64,000 nucleotides of DNA from Chloroflexota bacterium (GTDB lineage: Bacteria; Chloroflexota; Anaerolineae; Anaerolineales; UBA4823), in NCBI GenBank assembly GCA_029265355.1, contig JAJUJL010000008.1, forward strand, positions 1 to 64,000, written 5' to 3'. The position numbers and the translations under genes were made by a program. Numbering within the stretch: position 1 is the first letter of the stretch; every line of letters begins with the position of its first letter. The notes beneath the pieces were generated by a model. It ran no database searches and had not been told where the DNA came from. It saw only the letters and a program-made list of their open reading frames with translations. Below are positions 36,191-45,300 of the stretch, piece by piece.

Positions 36191-36994
36191 ATGGGTCACA
36201 AGAATATCCCCCTGCCTGAGCGGCGCCGGCTGCGCTCCAAGATGTACAAAAAGCACAACCTGGCCAATATTCTGACGCACTGGTTCAATGTCGGCATGTG
36301 GTTGCTCTTGCTGCCCACCGGGATTGCAATCCTGTCTTCACCGCGCCTCGGCCTCAGCCCACTCTGGATGCAAGAAATGTTTCGCAATGTGTTCGGGGGA
36401 ACCGCCAACCTGATTCGCTTTCATTACACAGTTGGCTTGCTGTGGATCTTCGTACTGGTTTTCAATATCCTGGTTGGTTTCAGGCGCTACTTCGTACCAT
36501 TCGCAGCCACGCGCCTGCTGCTCGACCAGGATGATATCGAATGGCTGAAAACCAAGCCGCTGCAAATGCTGGGGTTCATGAAAGACAAGGAGCTGCCCCC
36601 TCAGGATGCTTATAACGCTGGGCAGAAGTTGTATATGTACGTGGTGATCTTTGGAACGATCGGTATCATGGTGAGTGGCGTCGTGATGACCTTCAATCAG
36701 GTATTCCCACCCCTCCTCAAACAGATCGCCCAGCCGGTTCATTGGGTATCCGTGTTTTCGATTGTCGCCGGGTTAATTATCCACGTGTACATGGGCGCCG
36801 TCTTTCCCGAAGAAAAGGAAGCTTTCTTCTCGATGTTCAGCGGAAAAGTGTCTGCCTGGTATGCCCGAGCACACCATGAAAAATGGTACAACGAGAAGCT
36901 GCGTGAAGAAATGGCGTGGGAGGATCTCGTCCGTCAAGAGCTGGCGCGCAGTGCGGAGCAGCACGCTCAAGAACAACCCGCCACGGCGGATTAA
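36191..36994 (+). CDS. phsC: Membrane cytochrome b subunit (PhsC/FdnI type)
   Basis: 267 residues with four membrane segments (near 30-50, 75-95, 150-170 and 190-215 by hydrophobicity). His residues in helices 1, 2 and 4 (LTHWFNVGMW, RFHYTVGLLW, VHWVSV and HVYMG) are suitable heme b ligands, as in FdnI and PhsC. It should oxidise or reduce quinol and pass electrons to the Fe-S subunit. It starts three bases after phsB, and the C-terminal tail is soluble and charged. Confidence 0.88.
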   Translation: MGHKNIPLPERRRLRSKMYKKHNLANILTHWFNVGMWLLLLPTGIAILSSPRLGLSPLWMQEMFRNVFGGTANLIRFHYTVGLLWIFVLVFNILVGFRRYFVPFAATRLLLDQDDIEWLKTKPLQMLGFMKDKELPPQDAYNAGQKLYMYVVIFGTIGIMVSGVVMTFNQVFPPLLKQIAQPVHWVSVFSIVAGLIIHVYMGAVFPEEKEAFFSMFSGKVSAWYARAHHEKWYNEKLREEMAWEDLVRQELARSAEQHAQEQPATAD

Positions 36995-37003
36995 CGCCCT
37001 GAA

Positions 37004-38038
37004 ATGCGCCCCTCGTTTTTTCACCACCTGCACCCACCCACTATCCCAGCCAGGCAGGCTCGGTTAAGGTATACCTGGGGTGCAGGTGGATTCTCCGTCT
37101 TCTTGCTGCTGGCAGTGATCTTCAGCGGCTTGCTGGAGGTGTTTTTCTACGTTCCCACTCCGGAGCAGGCGCCGCTTTCGATCCAGAGCCTGACCTTCCT
37201 CATCCCCTACGGTGGGTTTGTACGCAACCTGCATTACTGGTCTGCTCAACTGCTGGTGCTGGCAGCAGGTTTGCACCTGGTGCGGGTAATTTTCACAGGC
37301 GCGTATGCCCCGCCGCGCCGCTTCAACTATCTATTGGGTATCGGCCTGTTCGTAGCGCTGCTGCTGCTCGATTTCACCGGTTACATACTGCGCTGGGATC
37401 AAGATGTGCAGTGGGCGCTGGTCACAGGCACCAATTTGCTCAAGTCAATCCCGGGCATAGGGCAGTGGCTGTATGCGCTGGTCACAGGAGGAGACCGGCT
37501 GGGAGCGGTCACGCTGATTCGCTTTTACGGCTGGCATATCTTCGGCTTGATGCTGCCGGCCGTGATCATCGGCGTTTGGCACCTGTTTCGCGTGCGCCGG
37601 GATGGCGGCATTGCTGTACCTCCGCCGGCGCAGCGCCAGGATGCCGAGCGCATCAACCGAACTGAATTGGTTCGCCGTGAGGCGCTTGCCGCGCTGTTTG
37701 GCGCCGCCGGGCTGGTGTTTCTCGCCGCGTTCTTCCCTGCACCATTGGCTGCGCCCATCGGTGAACCAGACGCGGCTAAACAGGCTGCCCTTGCTCCCTG
37801 GTTCTTTCTGTGGGTGCAGCAAATGCTGCGTTGGGGCGATCCGTTTCTTTTCGGCGTGCTCATCCCGGTTGGCTGGCTGGCGCTGCTGGCACTGCTGCCT
37901 TATTTTACCCCGGCTCCCAGCGCAGTCGAATTGGGGCGCTGGTTTCCGCCATCAGGACGAGCGGCGCAACTCATCTTTTCAGCCCTCGCTGTGACAGTGC
38001 TGGTCTTCAGCCTGTGGGCCTGGCTGGCGGCAGCTTGA
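37004..38038 (+). CDS. Cytochrome b (bc1/b6-type)
   Basis: 344 residues. The first 210 resemble the N-terminal four-helix half of cytochrome b, with the two pairs of heme-ligand His (HYWSAQLLVLAAGLHLVR and GWHIFGLMLPAVIIGVWHL). The last 130 residues add three helices resembling subunit IV or a cytochrome b C-terminus. With the Rieske and multiheme genes behind it, it forms an alternative quinol-cytochrome c oxidoreductase, placed in the same operon as the reductase. Confidence 0.85.
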   Translation: MRPSFFHHLHPPTIPARQARLRYTWGAGGFSVFLLLAVIFSGLLEVFFYVPTPEQAPLSIQSLTFLIPYGGFVRNLHYWSAQLLVLAAGLHLVRVIFTGAYAPPRRFNYLLGIGLFVALLLLDFTGYILRWDQDVQWALVTGTNLLKSIPGIGQWLYALVTGGDRLGAVTLIRFYGWHIFGLMLPAVIIGVWHLFRVRRDGGIAVPPPAQRQDAERINRTELVRREALAALFGAAGLVFLAAFFPAPLAAPIGEPDAAKQAALAPWFFLWVQQMLRWGDPFLFGVLIPVGWLALLALLPYFTPAPSAVELGRWFPPSGRAAQLIFSALAVTVLVFSLWAWLAAA

Positions 38039-38042
38039 TGAC

Positions 38043-39278
38043 ATGCAGCGCACACGCCTGGTTGCTTCAATTTTGCTGCTGGCAGCAATGGCTATCAGCA
38101 TCTGGCGGGTTGAAACAGCGCCACAGCCGGTTCCACTGGCGCCAACCCTGACCAGGCAAACCGAATACTGCCTCACCTGCCACAGCGAGCTGGCAGAGAT
38201 CAGCCCGTCCCATCCAATAGAGACCTTTGGCTGTGTAATCTGCCATGGAGGTGAACGCCTGGCGTTGGATGCCGACCTGGCGCACAGCAGTCTGCGCGGG
38301 GGACGCAACCCGTCGGATTTCTCGGTCGTGCAAGAGTCCTGCGGCGGGGAAGACTGCCATTCTGGTTCCGCCGCACAGGCGCGAGATCACATCCCGCGCG
38401 TATTGCGCAGCATTCAGGCAACGTATGCTGGCGCCATTGCCAACATGCGCTACACTTTCGGCGCCCAGGAGGACTTAAGCGCTCGAATGGGCATCTTCGC
38501 CATCCAAGACCCCAATCCCACATCCTCCAGCGTGCCAGGCCTGTCTGCTTTCGACCCGTCTCAAGAAACACACCCTTCCCTGATCGCCTTCTCGCAAAAC
38601 TGTCTGAGCTGCCACCTTTCATCCGAGCCGCTGCCGGGGAAGGAATATGCCCGCCTGACCGGCTGTGCTGCCTGTCACACACCCACTGCAGGGACTGATC
38701 TGGAACAACCTCTTCACCGGTTGACGACTGCCATTCCCTATACACAGTGCAATACCTGCCACAACCGCGGCAACTATGAGCTGCGCAGTATGCATTTTCA
38801 AGCGAGGTCCGACCAGCCTACCAACCGACTGGACGACTACTACCAGCCGATTGCCCAGTTCGTTCGCTGCGAATGGACGCTGGACTGCATCGACTGCCAC
38901 ACCCGCCAAGAAGCTATGGGAGATGGTCATATCTACTCCAGTCAAAAAGAAGCCGAGTATGTGCGCTGCTACACCTGCCACGGCACGCTCGACGAGCTGC
39001 CGCTCACCCGCACGATCAGCGACCCGAATGATCTTGCCCTGCGCCTGGCATTCGTCAATCCCCAGTTCGACTTACAGGTTGGCGATACCATCATCATCAC
39101 CGACCGGGGTGAGCCGCTGTGGAACACGCGCCGGCTGCCAGATGGCAGTTATGAGCTGCTCGCCAAAGCCAGCGGGCAGCGCTTCACCTTCCGGGCGGTG
39201 AAGGGCAGCGCCTGCCAGCAATCCGCCGAGCAGCAAGAATCGAGCTACTGCCATGCCTGCCATGCCGTCGAGCGATAA
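38043..39278 (+). CDS. Multiheme cytochrome c (about nine hemes)
   Basis: 411 residues with a signal peptide (LVASILLLAAMAISIW). There are eight CxxCH sites (CLTCH, CVICH, CLSCH, CAACH, CNTCH, CIDCH, CYTCH, CHACH) plus one CX4CH (CGGEDCH), a spacing known from some multiheme cytochromes. It takes the place of cytochrome c1 between cytochrome b and the Rieske gene, so it should be the electron outlet or inlet of that complex. The last heme site lies where the next gene's start overlaps by 26 bases. Confidence 0.82.
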   Translation: MQRTRLVASILLLAAMAISIWRVETAPQPVPLAPTLTRQTEYCLTCHSELAEISPSHPIETFGCVICHGGERLALDADLAHSSLRGGRNPSDFSVVQESCGGEDCHSGSAAQARDHIPRVLRSIQATYAGAIANMRYTFGAQEDLSARMGIFAIQDPNPTSSSVPGLSAFDPSQETHPSLIAFSQNCLSCHLSSEPLPGKEYARLTGCAACHTPTAGTDLEQPLHRLTTAIPYTQCNTCHNRGNYELRSMHFQARSDQPTNRLDDYYQPIAQFVRCEWTLDCIDCHTRQEAMGDGHIYSSQKEAEYVRCYTCHGTLDELPLTRTISDPNDLALRLAFVNPQFDLQVGDTIIITDRGEPLWNTRRLPDGSYELLAKASGQRFTFRAVKGSACQQSAEQQESSYCHACHAVER

Positions 39279-39699
39279 CCTCCCGACAACACCGGTCAAC
39301 CGGCGCGATTTCCTCGCTCTGGCAACCCGAGGTGTACTGGCGCTGAACGGCTTGCTGGGCGTAGGGATGCTCTTGCGCTTCTTGAGTCACCCCCCCGCTC
39401 CCAGCTCGGCGAACGAAGTCGATCTTGGCCCCGCCAGCAACTTTCCCATCGGTTCGCAGACCGTCATGGCTCAAGCTAACCTGGTACTGCTGCACACCGA
39501 AGCCGGCTTCCAGGCGCTAAGCCTGGAATGCCCCCACCTGGGCTGCCTGTTGAACCCCGAGCCAGGCGGCTTCTCCTGCCCGTGCCATGGCAGCCGCTTC
39601 GACAGCTCAGGAGCCTTGCTGCGCGGCCCGGCATCCAAAAACCTGAAGCCCTTAAGCATTGAACAGAACCATGAAGGTCACCTGATCGTGCGCTATTGA
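39253..39699 (+). CDS. Rieske [2Fe-2S] protein
   Basis: 148 residues with a Tat-type N-terminus (NRRDFLALATRGVLALNGLLGVGML) serving as membrane anchor, then the Rieske domain with both cluster loops (CPHLGC and CPCHGS) and a closing GPASKNLKPL. It is the high-potential electron acceptor of the bc-type complex. The start codon overlaps the end of the multiheme gene; ATG 39262 is an alternative. It is the last gene of the operon that starts at 30,691. Confidence 0.9.
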   Translation: MPAMPSSDNLPTTPVNRRDFLALATRGVLALNGLLGVGMLLRFLSHPPAPSSANEVDLGPASNFPIGSQTVMAQANLVLLHTEAGFQALSLECPHLGCLLNPEPGGFSCPCHGSRFDSSGALLRGPASKNLKPLSIEQNHEGHLIVRY

Positions 39700-39743
39700 T
39701 AAGCCGATCTGGGACAGCGCTGCACAAAGCAGCCAGAGCAGTA

Positions 39744-39804
39744 TGTTACATTCATCACTATTGCACAATTTAAATTATATGCTATAATATTCGATAAATC
39801 GAAT
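39744..39804 (+). promoter_or_regulatory. Dual-control promoter of the 39,858 operon
   Basis: A Crp/Fnr-type site (TGTTA-N6-TCACT, 39744-39759), -35 TTGCAC (39761-39766), -10 TATAAT (39783-39788) and the ArsR-type box ATTCG-N6-CGAAT (39789-39804) follow each other. The activator site is centred 36.5 bases before the end of the -10; the repressor box covers the expected transcription start. Confidence 0.75.
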
Positions 39805-39857
39805 GTAATGTGGTGCTCAGACAACTGCACCAAGATTCGATCCGCAAGGAGGTTTTC

Positions 39858-40058
39858 ATGCCCATCTACACCTATGAGTGTGAAAAATGTAAAACGATCT
39901 TCGACGCTTTTGCTTCAATTAAAAAGAAACAGGTTGGTTGGCAACCAGCCTGCCCTAAATGCGGCAGCCCTCAAACCCGGCAGATATTCCGACCGGTCAT
40001 GATCGTTAAGAACACCAGGTCATCTACTCCACCCGGTGGAGGCTGTTGCTCCCGGTAA
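39858..40058 (+). CDS. FmdB-type zinc-ribbon protein
   Basis: This 66-residue protein begins MPIYTYECEKC and holds a second CPKCGS pair, the zinc ribbon of FmdB/YrrI-type regulators, and ends in GGGCCSR. AAGGAGG precedes ATG 39858. FmdB proteins were named from formamidase/amidase operons, but their role is unclear. Here it opens a four-gene set of small Cys-rich proteins under the ArsR-type operator. Confidence 0.88.
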   Translation: MPIYTYECEKCKTIFDAFASIKKKQVGWQPACPKCGSPQTRQIFRPVMIVKNTRSSTPPGGGCCSR

Positions 40059-40071
40059 GGAGATTGGCGCC

Positions 40072-40365
40072 ATGCCACCCATGCTGCCAGGTTCTGATGG
40101 CTGTTGCCTGCCCACCGCAGATGGCATCACATACTTGAAAATAGGGCCTCAGGCGCACACGATCGGAATGAGAGGCCTGGATTTGGTATTTCAGCAGTTA
40201 TCGTTGATGCAACGTAATCCATCTGAAGTCACCGATGAGGAATTGGTGGGGATGGCGCGCAAGTTCAATTGGATCCCCGAAAAACCGGCCATAGAAGCCG
40301 ACTATGCGCTTGCCCTGCGCCAGGCGTATGCCGCGTATTGTGCTCGCCTGGAAAAACCGACGTGA
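40072..40365 (+). CDS. Small conserved-looking protein of unknown function
   Basis: 97 residues from ATG 40072 behind AAGGAG. A GCC motif lies near the N-terminus (GSDGCCLPTADG), after which come mixed beta/alpha residues with no membrane segment. The vicinal Cys pair could bind a soft metal or metalloid, or act in thiol chemistry. It lies between the FmdB-type and zinc-ribbon genes in one operon. I do not recognise the family. Confidence 0.65.
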   Translation: MPPMLPGSDGCCLPTADGITYLKIGPQAHTIGMRGLDLVFQQLSLMQRNPSEVTDEELVGMARKFNWIPEKPAIEADYALALRQAYAAYCARLEKPT

Positions 40366-40438
40366 GCATGACCGGCGAGATGCTTCGCACAGAAAAAAAA
40401 TCCTGGCGCGATCAAAATATGTGACAAAAGAGGCTTAT

Positions 40439-40726
40439 ATGGATGATGAAACCGACGAGAAGCCCGATGAGTGTCTTGTTGAAACCGAGCCAAACCATGA
40501 CAGGCTTGTGTTGTGCACGTGTGCACAGGATCCATTCACAGATGTACCGCCCGAACTGAGACCCCGGGCAGTAAAACGAGACTTTGGCTTGCGCAAGGTC
40601 AAATGCCCTCATTGCGGCTTTGTCTACTGGACTACCCGCAAGACTGATCTGTGTGTTTCGTGTGAAAAGATGGGCGTCAAGCTGCCAGAGCCCGATCCTG
40701 ATAAAGAGAAAAAACCAGGAGGATAA
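40439..40726 (+). CDS. Small zinc-ribbon protein
   Basis: 95 residues from ATG 40439. The N-terminal half is acidic (MDDETDEKPDECLVETEP); the C-terminal half has CPHCGF and CVSCEK, spaced as a zinc ribbon, plus an earlier LVLCTC. It ends two bases before the thioredoxin-fold gene. Function unknown; the context points to thiol or metalloid handling. Confidence 0.65.
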   Translation: MDDETDEKPDECLVETEPNHDRLVLCTCAQDPFTDVPPELRPRAVKRDFGLRKVKCPHCGFVYWTTRKTDLCVSCEKMGVKLPEPDPDKEKKPGG

Positions 40727-40728
40727 GA

Positions 40729-40998
40729 ATGCTCAATATCAAGATTCTCGGTCCCGGTTGCGCCAAATGTTACGCTGTCGAACGGGCTGCCACAGCAGGT
40801 TTGGAAGCTTTATTGCGTAAAAATCCTGACCTGGAAGCCACATTGGTGCACATTGAAGATTACGCAGAGATCGAAAAATACCCCGTTTTGTTTACCCCAG
40901 CGCTGGTGATCAACGAGCAGGTGATATGCGCTGGCCGCATTCCAAAGAAAGAAGAAATCATCCGCTGGTATGAAGACGCGTTGAACCATGGCAAATGA
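40729..40998 (+). CDS. Redox-active disulfide (TM0996-type) thioredoxin-fold protein
   Basis: 89 residues with the glutaredoxin-like start IKILGPGCAKC (CxxC at about 10-13), a cis-Pro in FTPALVINEQV and a GRIP end motif. The family is the small 'redox-active disulfide protein 2', often coded beside permeases and ArsR regulators. Two further members of this family occur at 58,737 and 60,348. It is the last gene of its operon. Confidence 0.88.
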   Translation: MLNIKILGPGCAKCYAVERAATAGLEALLRKNPDLEATLVHIEDYAEIEKYPVLFTPALVINEQVICAGRIPKKEEIIRWYEDALNHGK

Positions 40999-41035
40999 CC
41001 CAGCGTAGCAAGGGTATAGAATAGGAGATTGCCAC

Positions 41036-41271
41036 GACCAGCACAGGCGGGTAAAGACCACCCGACGCTGGTCTACTCATGACATATTTGTCATTTCTTC
41101 ATTTGAGTGCCGCCTGGCGGCATAGCCGAATCGCAATGACAGCTAAGATCAAATAAGGTGCTAAGTAAACCGCCGAAAGTGTTTAGAGTAAATCCGCCAT
41201 CGCGTCGGCGGTTTACTCCAGGGTTTCGCCGGTGCTCGTTCACATTTTTGTAAAAACACTTCCGGCGAAAC
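41036..41271. repeat. Nested inverted repeats in a convergent gap
   Basis: The 275-base gap between convergent genes is filled with hairpins: GACCAGC/GCTGGTC (41036-41042, 41067-41073) enclosing CGGGT/ACCCG; TGACA/TGTCA (41080-41093) followed by a pyrimidine tract; a perfect 12-base arm pair, GTAAACCGCCGA/TCGGCGGTTTAC (41165-41176, 41205-41216); and GTTTCGCCGG/CCGGCGAAAC (41223-41232, 41262-41271). They probably act as bidirectional terminators. No gene is visible. Confidence 0.6.
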
Positions 41272-41273
41272 AC

Positions 41274-41894
41274 CTAGCTTGTGGCAGTGGCCGTTTGCCG
41301 GAGCTCGAGCCGGATGGCCGGCGCTTGTTGGTAGTAGGCTTCCCCGGCGCAGGCTTTGCATAGCAGGAGACCACCGCGCTGCACCTGGCGCTCATTGATG
41401 ATCTCCTCGCCGCACAGCATGCAATTAACCCTCACGCCTGCCCGGCTGATGAGCGCTTCGACCGGGGTGGTCAGGGAAACTTCTTGAACCGACAGCAGCT
41501 CATGGTCCGGCATCACCTGGTATGCGACCAACTGGGCAAAATAATGGCGCTTTTCCTGCGGGGCGTAGGTATAGGCACGTTGGCGCACATCCAGGTTGGG
41601 AGCTACCCGTATCGCCTGCCCAGTTTTTGTATCCACAAATGTGGCTGCAATCTTGCCGTAATCTTCCACACGCAGGGTACGGTGACCAACAGTGCAGCCG
41701 GTAGCGGTGGCGACGCCATCGGCAAAGCAACCATCTGTCTCGACGATGACCAGTAAGCGCTTGTCGCCTCGCGGCGCTTCCAATCCCAGGGCAGCCGCGC
41801 CTGCCAGGCCAATGCGAGCGCCCAGCACCTGGCGCGGGCACAGGTGGCTGTGCTGGGCAGCAGATTGTTCCAAAATATCCGTGAGAGAAAGCAT
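41274..41894 (-). CDS. FmdE-domain protein with C-terminal zinc ribbon
   Basis: 206 residues. The N-terminal FmdE-like domain has HSHLCPRQVLGARIG, an ETDGC motif and ATGCTVGH, the Cys/His pattern of the formylmethanofuran dehydrogenase subunit E family. A C-terminal CMLCGEE...CKAC zinc ribbon follows. FmdE proteins occur in many anaerobes without methanofuran, and their job there is unknown. It is the last gene after ttrBCA and the monoheme cytochrome, four bases from the latter. A paralogue lies at 55,699. Confidence 0.82.
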   Translation of the reverse strand: MLSLTDILEQSAAQHSHLCPRQVLGARIGLAGAAALGLEAPRGDKRLLVIVETDGCFADGVATATGCTVGHRTLRVEDYGKIAATFVDTKTGQAIRVAPNLDVRQRAYTYAPQEKRHYFAQLVAYQVMPDHELLSVQEVSLTTPVEALISRAGVRVNCMLCGEEIINERQVQRGGLLLCKACAGEAYYQQAPAIRLELRQTATATS

Positions 41895-41898
41895 CTGA

Positions 41899-42261
41899 TT
41901 ACTCGATCGACTGCAAATAGGCGATGATGGCAAATATTTCTGCATCGGAGAGGCGAAAATTGGGCATAGCGGTGCCTCTTGCCACGGCGTTGGGGTTGCT
42001 GAGCCAGCGGTAGAGCGCCTGGTCATCCAGGCGTTGTGTCACACCGTCCAGCGCAGGGGCCTTCAACGCTCCCTGGCCAAGGATCTTATGGCATTGTCGG
42101 CAGCCATACTGCTCGACCAGGCGTTCCCCCGCAGCGACAGGATCGCTGCTATCCACTCGCTTGACCAGGTTGAGCCAAAAGCGCGGCGGGGAAAGCCAGA
42201 GCCACAGGAAAACAGCCAGTGTCGTGATACCAGCCACCAATAAAAACGGATTTTTCTTCAT
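41899..42261 (-). CDS. Membrane-anchored monoheme cytochrome c
   Basis: 120 residues: an N-terminal membrane anchor (FLLVAGITTLAVFLWLWL), one heme site (CRQCH), and a later AMPNF whose Met is the likely sixth ligand, all typical of class I cytochrome c. It follows ttrA and probably exchanges electrons with the molybdoenzyme or its membrane subunit on the outer face. Confidence 0.88.
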   Translation of the reverse strand: MKKNPFLLVAGITTLAVFLWLWLSPPRFWLNLVKRVDSSDPVAAGERLVEQYGCRQCHKILGQGALKAPALDGVTQRLDDQALYRWLSNPNAVARGTAMPNFRLSDAEIFAIIAYLQSIE

Positions 42262-42275
42262 AAGGTTAATGAGAC

Positions 42276-42309
42276 ACCTGGGGTAGGGATTACGCTCCCT
42301 ACCCCAGGT
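42276..42309 (-). terminator. Strong hairpin after ttrA
   Basis: A perfect 14-base-pair stem (ACCTGGGGTAGGGA with its complement) and a six-base loop lie between ttrA and the cytochrome c gene. There is no U-run on the minus strand, so it may be a partial terminator or an mRNA-stabilising end that lowers expression of the two downstream genes. Confidence 0.55.
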
Positions 42310-42319
42310 TCAGGCAAGG

Positions 42320-45300
42320 CTATACCTTTTCGACTTTCACCTTGCTGTCATAGAAGACGGCGCTGCCGCCCGCCAGGTCAGAGAGAGTGACATTGCCCAG
42401 ATGTGGGTCAACACGCATGGCGGCGTTGCCGTGCAGCGGCGCCGCCCGGCGCGGGTCTCCCTTGACCACCATCCCATCGATGGTGATATCGTGGCTGCCG
42501 CTGGCCCAATGCCCATAACCCAGCGGGAAGGCTACCACGCCGGGGCGCAGTCCTTCGACGATATGCGCCTTACCGATCATGGGCACTTTGCGTCCGCCTT
42601 TCACATCCCAAACTCCATCCGGGTTGCTGGCGGATGATAGCCGGACGCGATCGCCATGCTGGATGCCCAGGCGCTCGGCATCAGCCCGGTTCAGCATCAC
42701 GTAGCCTTCCGGCTGCACAGCCATCAGCCAGTAATTGGTGACCGTGCGTGCCTTGGTCATGGTGATCATCTTAAAGGTGATCAGGTTGAACTCGTAGCCC
42801 TCGTCTTCGATCTCCTCGCCGGTGGAGGACAGGCCGGCAGGAACATAGGTGGTGTAGCCGGTAAAGGGCTTACCTGTCATGGTATTGATCGAAGTGTAAG
42901 TCTTCTCTTGATACAGGTTGATCAAACGCCCGTATTTGTTGGCTACCAGATCACCTTTGTAACCCTTGGCAAAGTCCTGGTAGCGCCCGCCGCGGTTGAG
43001 CACGAAGACCGTCTTGCGCCACAGGCTTTCATCGCCACCCACCGCAGCCTTCCAAACCTCGGCGTCGAAGACGGATTTGGGCAAATGGCGGCGCGCCTCC
43101 AGGAAAATGCGCATTTCCTCATCGTCGGCTTCTGGCACGTTATCCGAGCCATCTTCTTTATCGCCGAAGGCGATATCGGCTACCTGCTTCAGGTAGAAGT
43201 GCTCGGGGCGGGTGAAGGGAATGCCCTCGCCGAAGCCATTGGGCCCAAAACCGGGCAGTTCCAGCTTCTCGGCAATGGCCATCAAGAGAGCCTCGAACGA
43301 CATCGGGATCTCTTCGCCATACACCTTGACAGTGGGCCAGCCCGGCAGAGAGATGGCTGGCTGGCGGACGTTCTCCACCTTCCAGGGCACAGATGGGTGA
43401 GAGCCATGGAATTCCCAGCGCTCCAGGAAAGACAGGTCCGGAAAGATGTAATCCGCGTAAGAAGAAGTCTCGCCCACCAGGATATCACTGGCGATGTGCA
43501 GCGGCACCTTCTTGGTATCCGCCAGGATTTCGATGGCGGTATGCCCGGCAGGCAAGCTGTAGACGCTGCCGTTCATGTACGTCATCAATACTTTGATTGG
43601 ATAGGGATAGGCATCGCCAATCGAAGGAATGTCTTCCTGGTAGACATCGGTGGCGATGGGGAACCAGGGGCGCCTGGTTGGGTAGGTGCCATCAAACAGG
43701 GTGCTCTTTTCGTAAGCAACCCTGGTGCGCAGCATGTCCACTCCAAAGGAAGTGAAGTGATGCTCGCCGAACATGGTGGTCACCGGGAAAGGCTGGCCTT
43801 TCTTGCTGCCCTTGCGGTCGTAGGTGCTGGCTTTAATCGTGCCACCAGCGTAGTCGAAATTGCCGATCAGCAGGTTGACTACGTACCAGGCGTTGTTGTT
43901 GTAGAAACCGTTGGTGTGCTGGGATGGGCCGCGGTGGATATCAGCTACCGCTTTACGCCCGTGGGAGGTGAACTCGGCAGCCAGTTCCAGGATGTCTCTC
44001 TCTTTTACGCCCGCAATCTCAGCCCATTCAGCGATGGTGTGCTGCTGCGCCGATTCGAGCAGGATCTGCAAGCCGCTCTTCACTTCGAACTCGCCAACAG
44101 TCTGGTTGACCAGCAAATCGCCCACCACCGGCGCAGCTTCAGGATCGAGCACATCAATAGGCGTTGGCGCACCGCCCACCAGGGCGACCGGTGTGTCGCC
44201 CGGATACTGCACACCAGCAGCATCTACATAAACGGTGACATCTTTGCCATCTTTCTGAACAGTCTGCGGGGTAAGCAGGCCCAGCTCACTGGCGCGCAGA
44301 TGCTTGCCGGGCTGCCCATCTTTGATCTTGACCAGCCAGGCGGCGTTGGTATAGTTCGGTTCGCCGGCTGCTGTGGCGGCCGCCTGGTTGGCAATCGCCA
44401 GGTAAGCAGCGTTGTAACGCTCGTTCTCCAGCATCCAGCGGATCATCCCCAGGGCAAAGGCTGCGTCCGTGCCGGGTTTGATTGGCACCCATTTCCAGGC
44501 TTTTGCAGCCACTTTGCTCAGGCGAGGATCGATCACGGCAAACTTTTTGCCATTGATCAGGCCCTCCGTGGCTTTTGGCGTGCGTTGCGGCGGGCCGTAG
44601 TTGGCCTCGAACAGGTTGGCTCCAACGTAGATGACGAACTCGCTGTTACCGGTATCACCCTGCCAGTAAAACTTATCGCCGCTATCCCACGAGCTTTTAG
44701 CAGCATTCCACTTGGCGCTCATGGCTTTGCCGGTGAAGTAGAGCGAACCCTGGCACACAGTCGTGTGACCGTTCATGTTGACTGTGCCATAAGCTTCCTG
44801 GAAGAAGCGGTGCACCACATCTTCGCGGCCACCCTTCATGCGTCCCCAGACAAACATGAGCTGGTTGTTCTTCGGTCCCAAGTCTGGGTGCTCTGGATCG
44901 ATGAGCGCCTCCAGGTGATCAGCATGCTTTGCCTTGAACTCTTCCACCAAGGCTTTCTTCTTATCGGCATCATTTTCATCCCAGATGGCCTTGATCTCGG
45001 CAGCCATCTCGGCTGCTACCTCGGTATCTGTCAGGGCGCGAATCGATTTCAGGCCTTCCACCGGGCCTTCTCCGAACAGGTCGCCGCCGTTGACGATCTC
45101 GTCGATGGCCTGATCGAAAGGAATGCTGACCCACTGACCCTCGCCGCGCTTGGTGCCGGGCTTGCGTTTGAGCACGCTGGTGATGCGGTATGGGTCATAG
45201 GCGCTCTGCAAGCCGGCCTGCCCCTTGGGACAGATGCCGCCTTCCATCGTTGCCATGTCCTTGACCGGTGTATCGTACGCCGGGTGCGGCCAAAGCGTCC

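Noticed and set aside
41036-41271. A CRISPR array or small mobile element (MITE) in the repeat-rich gap.
   Set aside because: The inverted repeats differ from one another, there are no regular spacers and no target-site duplication; terminators between convergent genes are the simpler reading.
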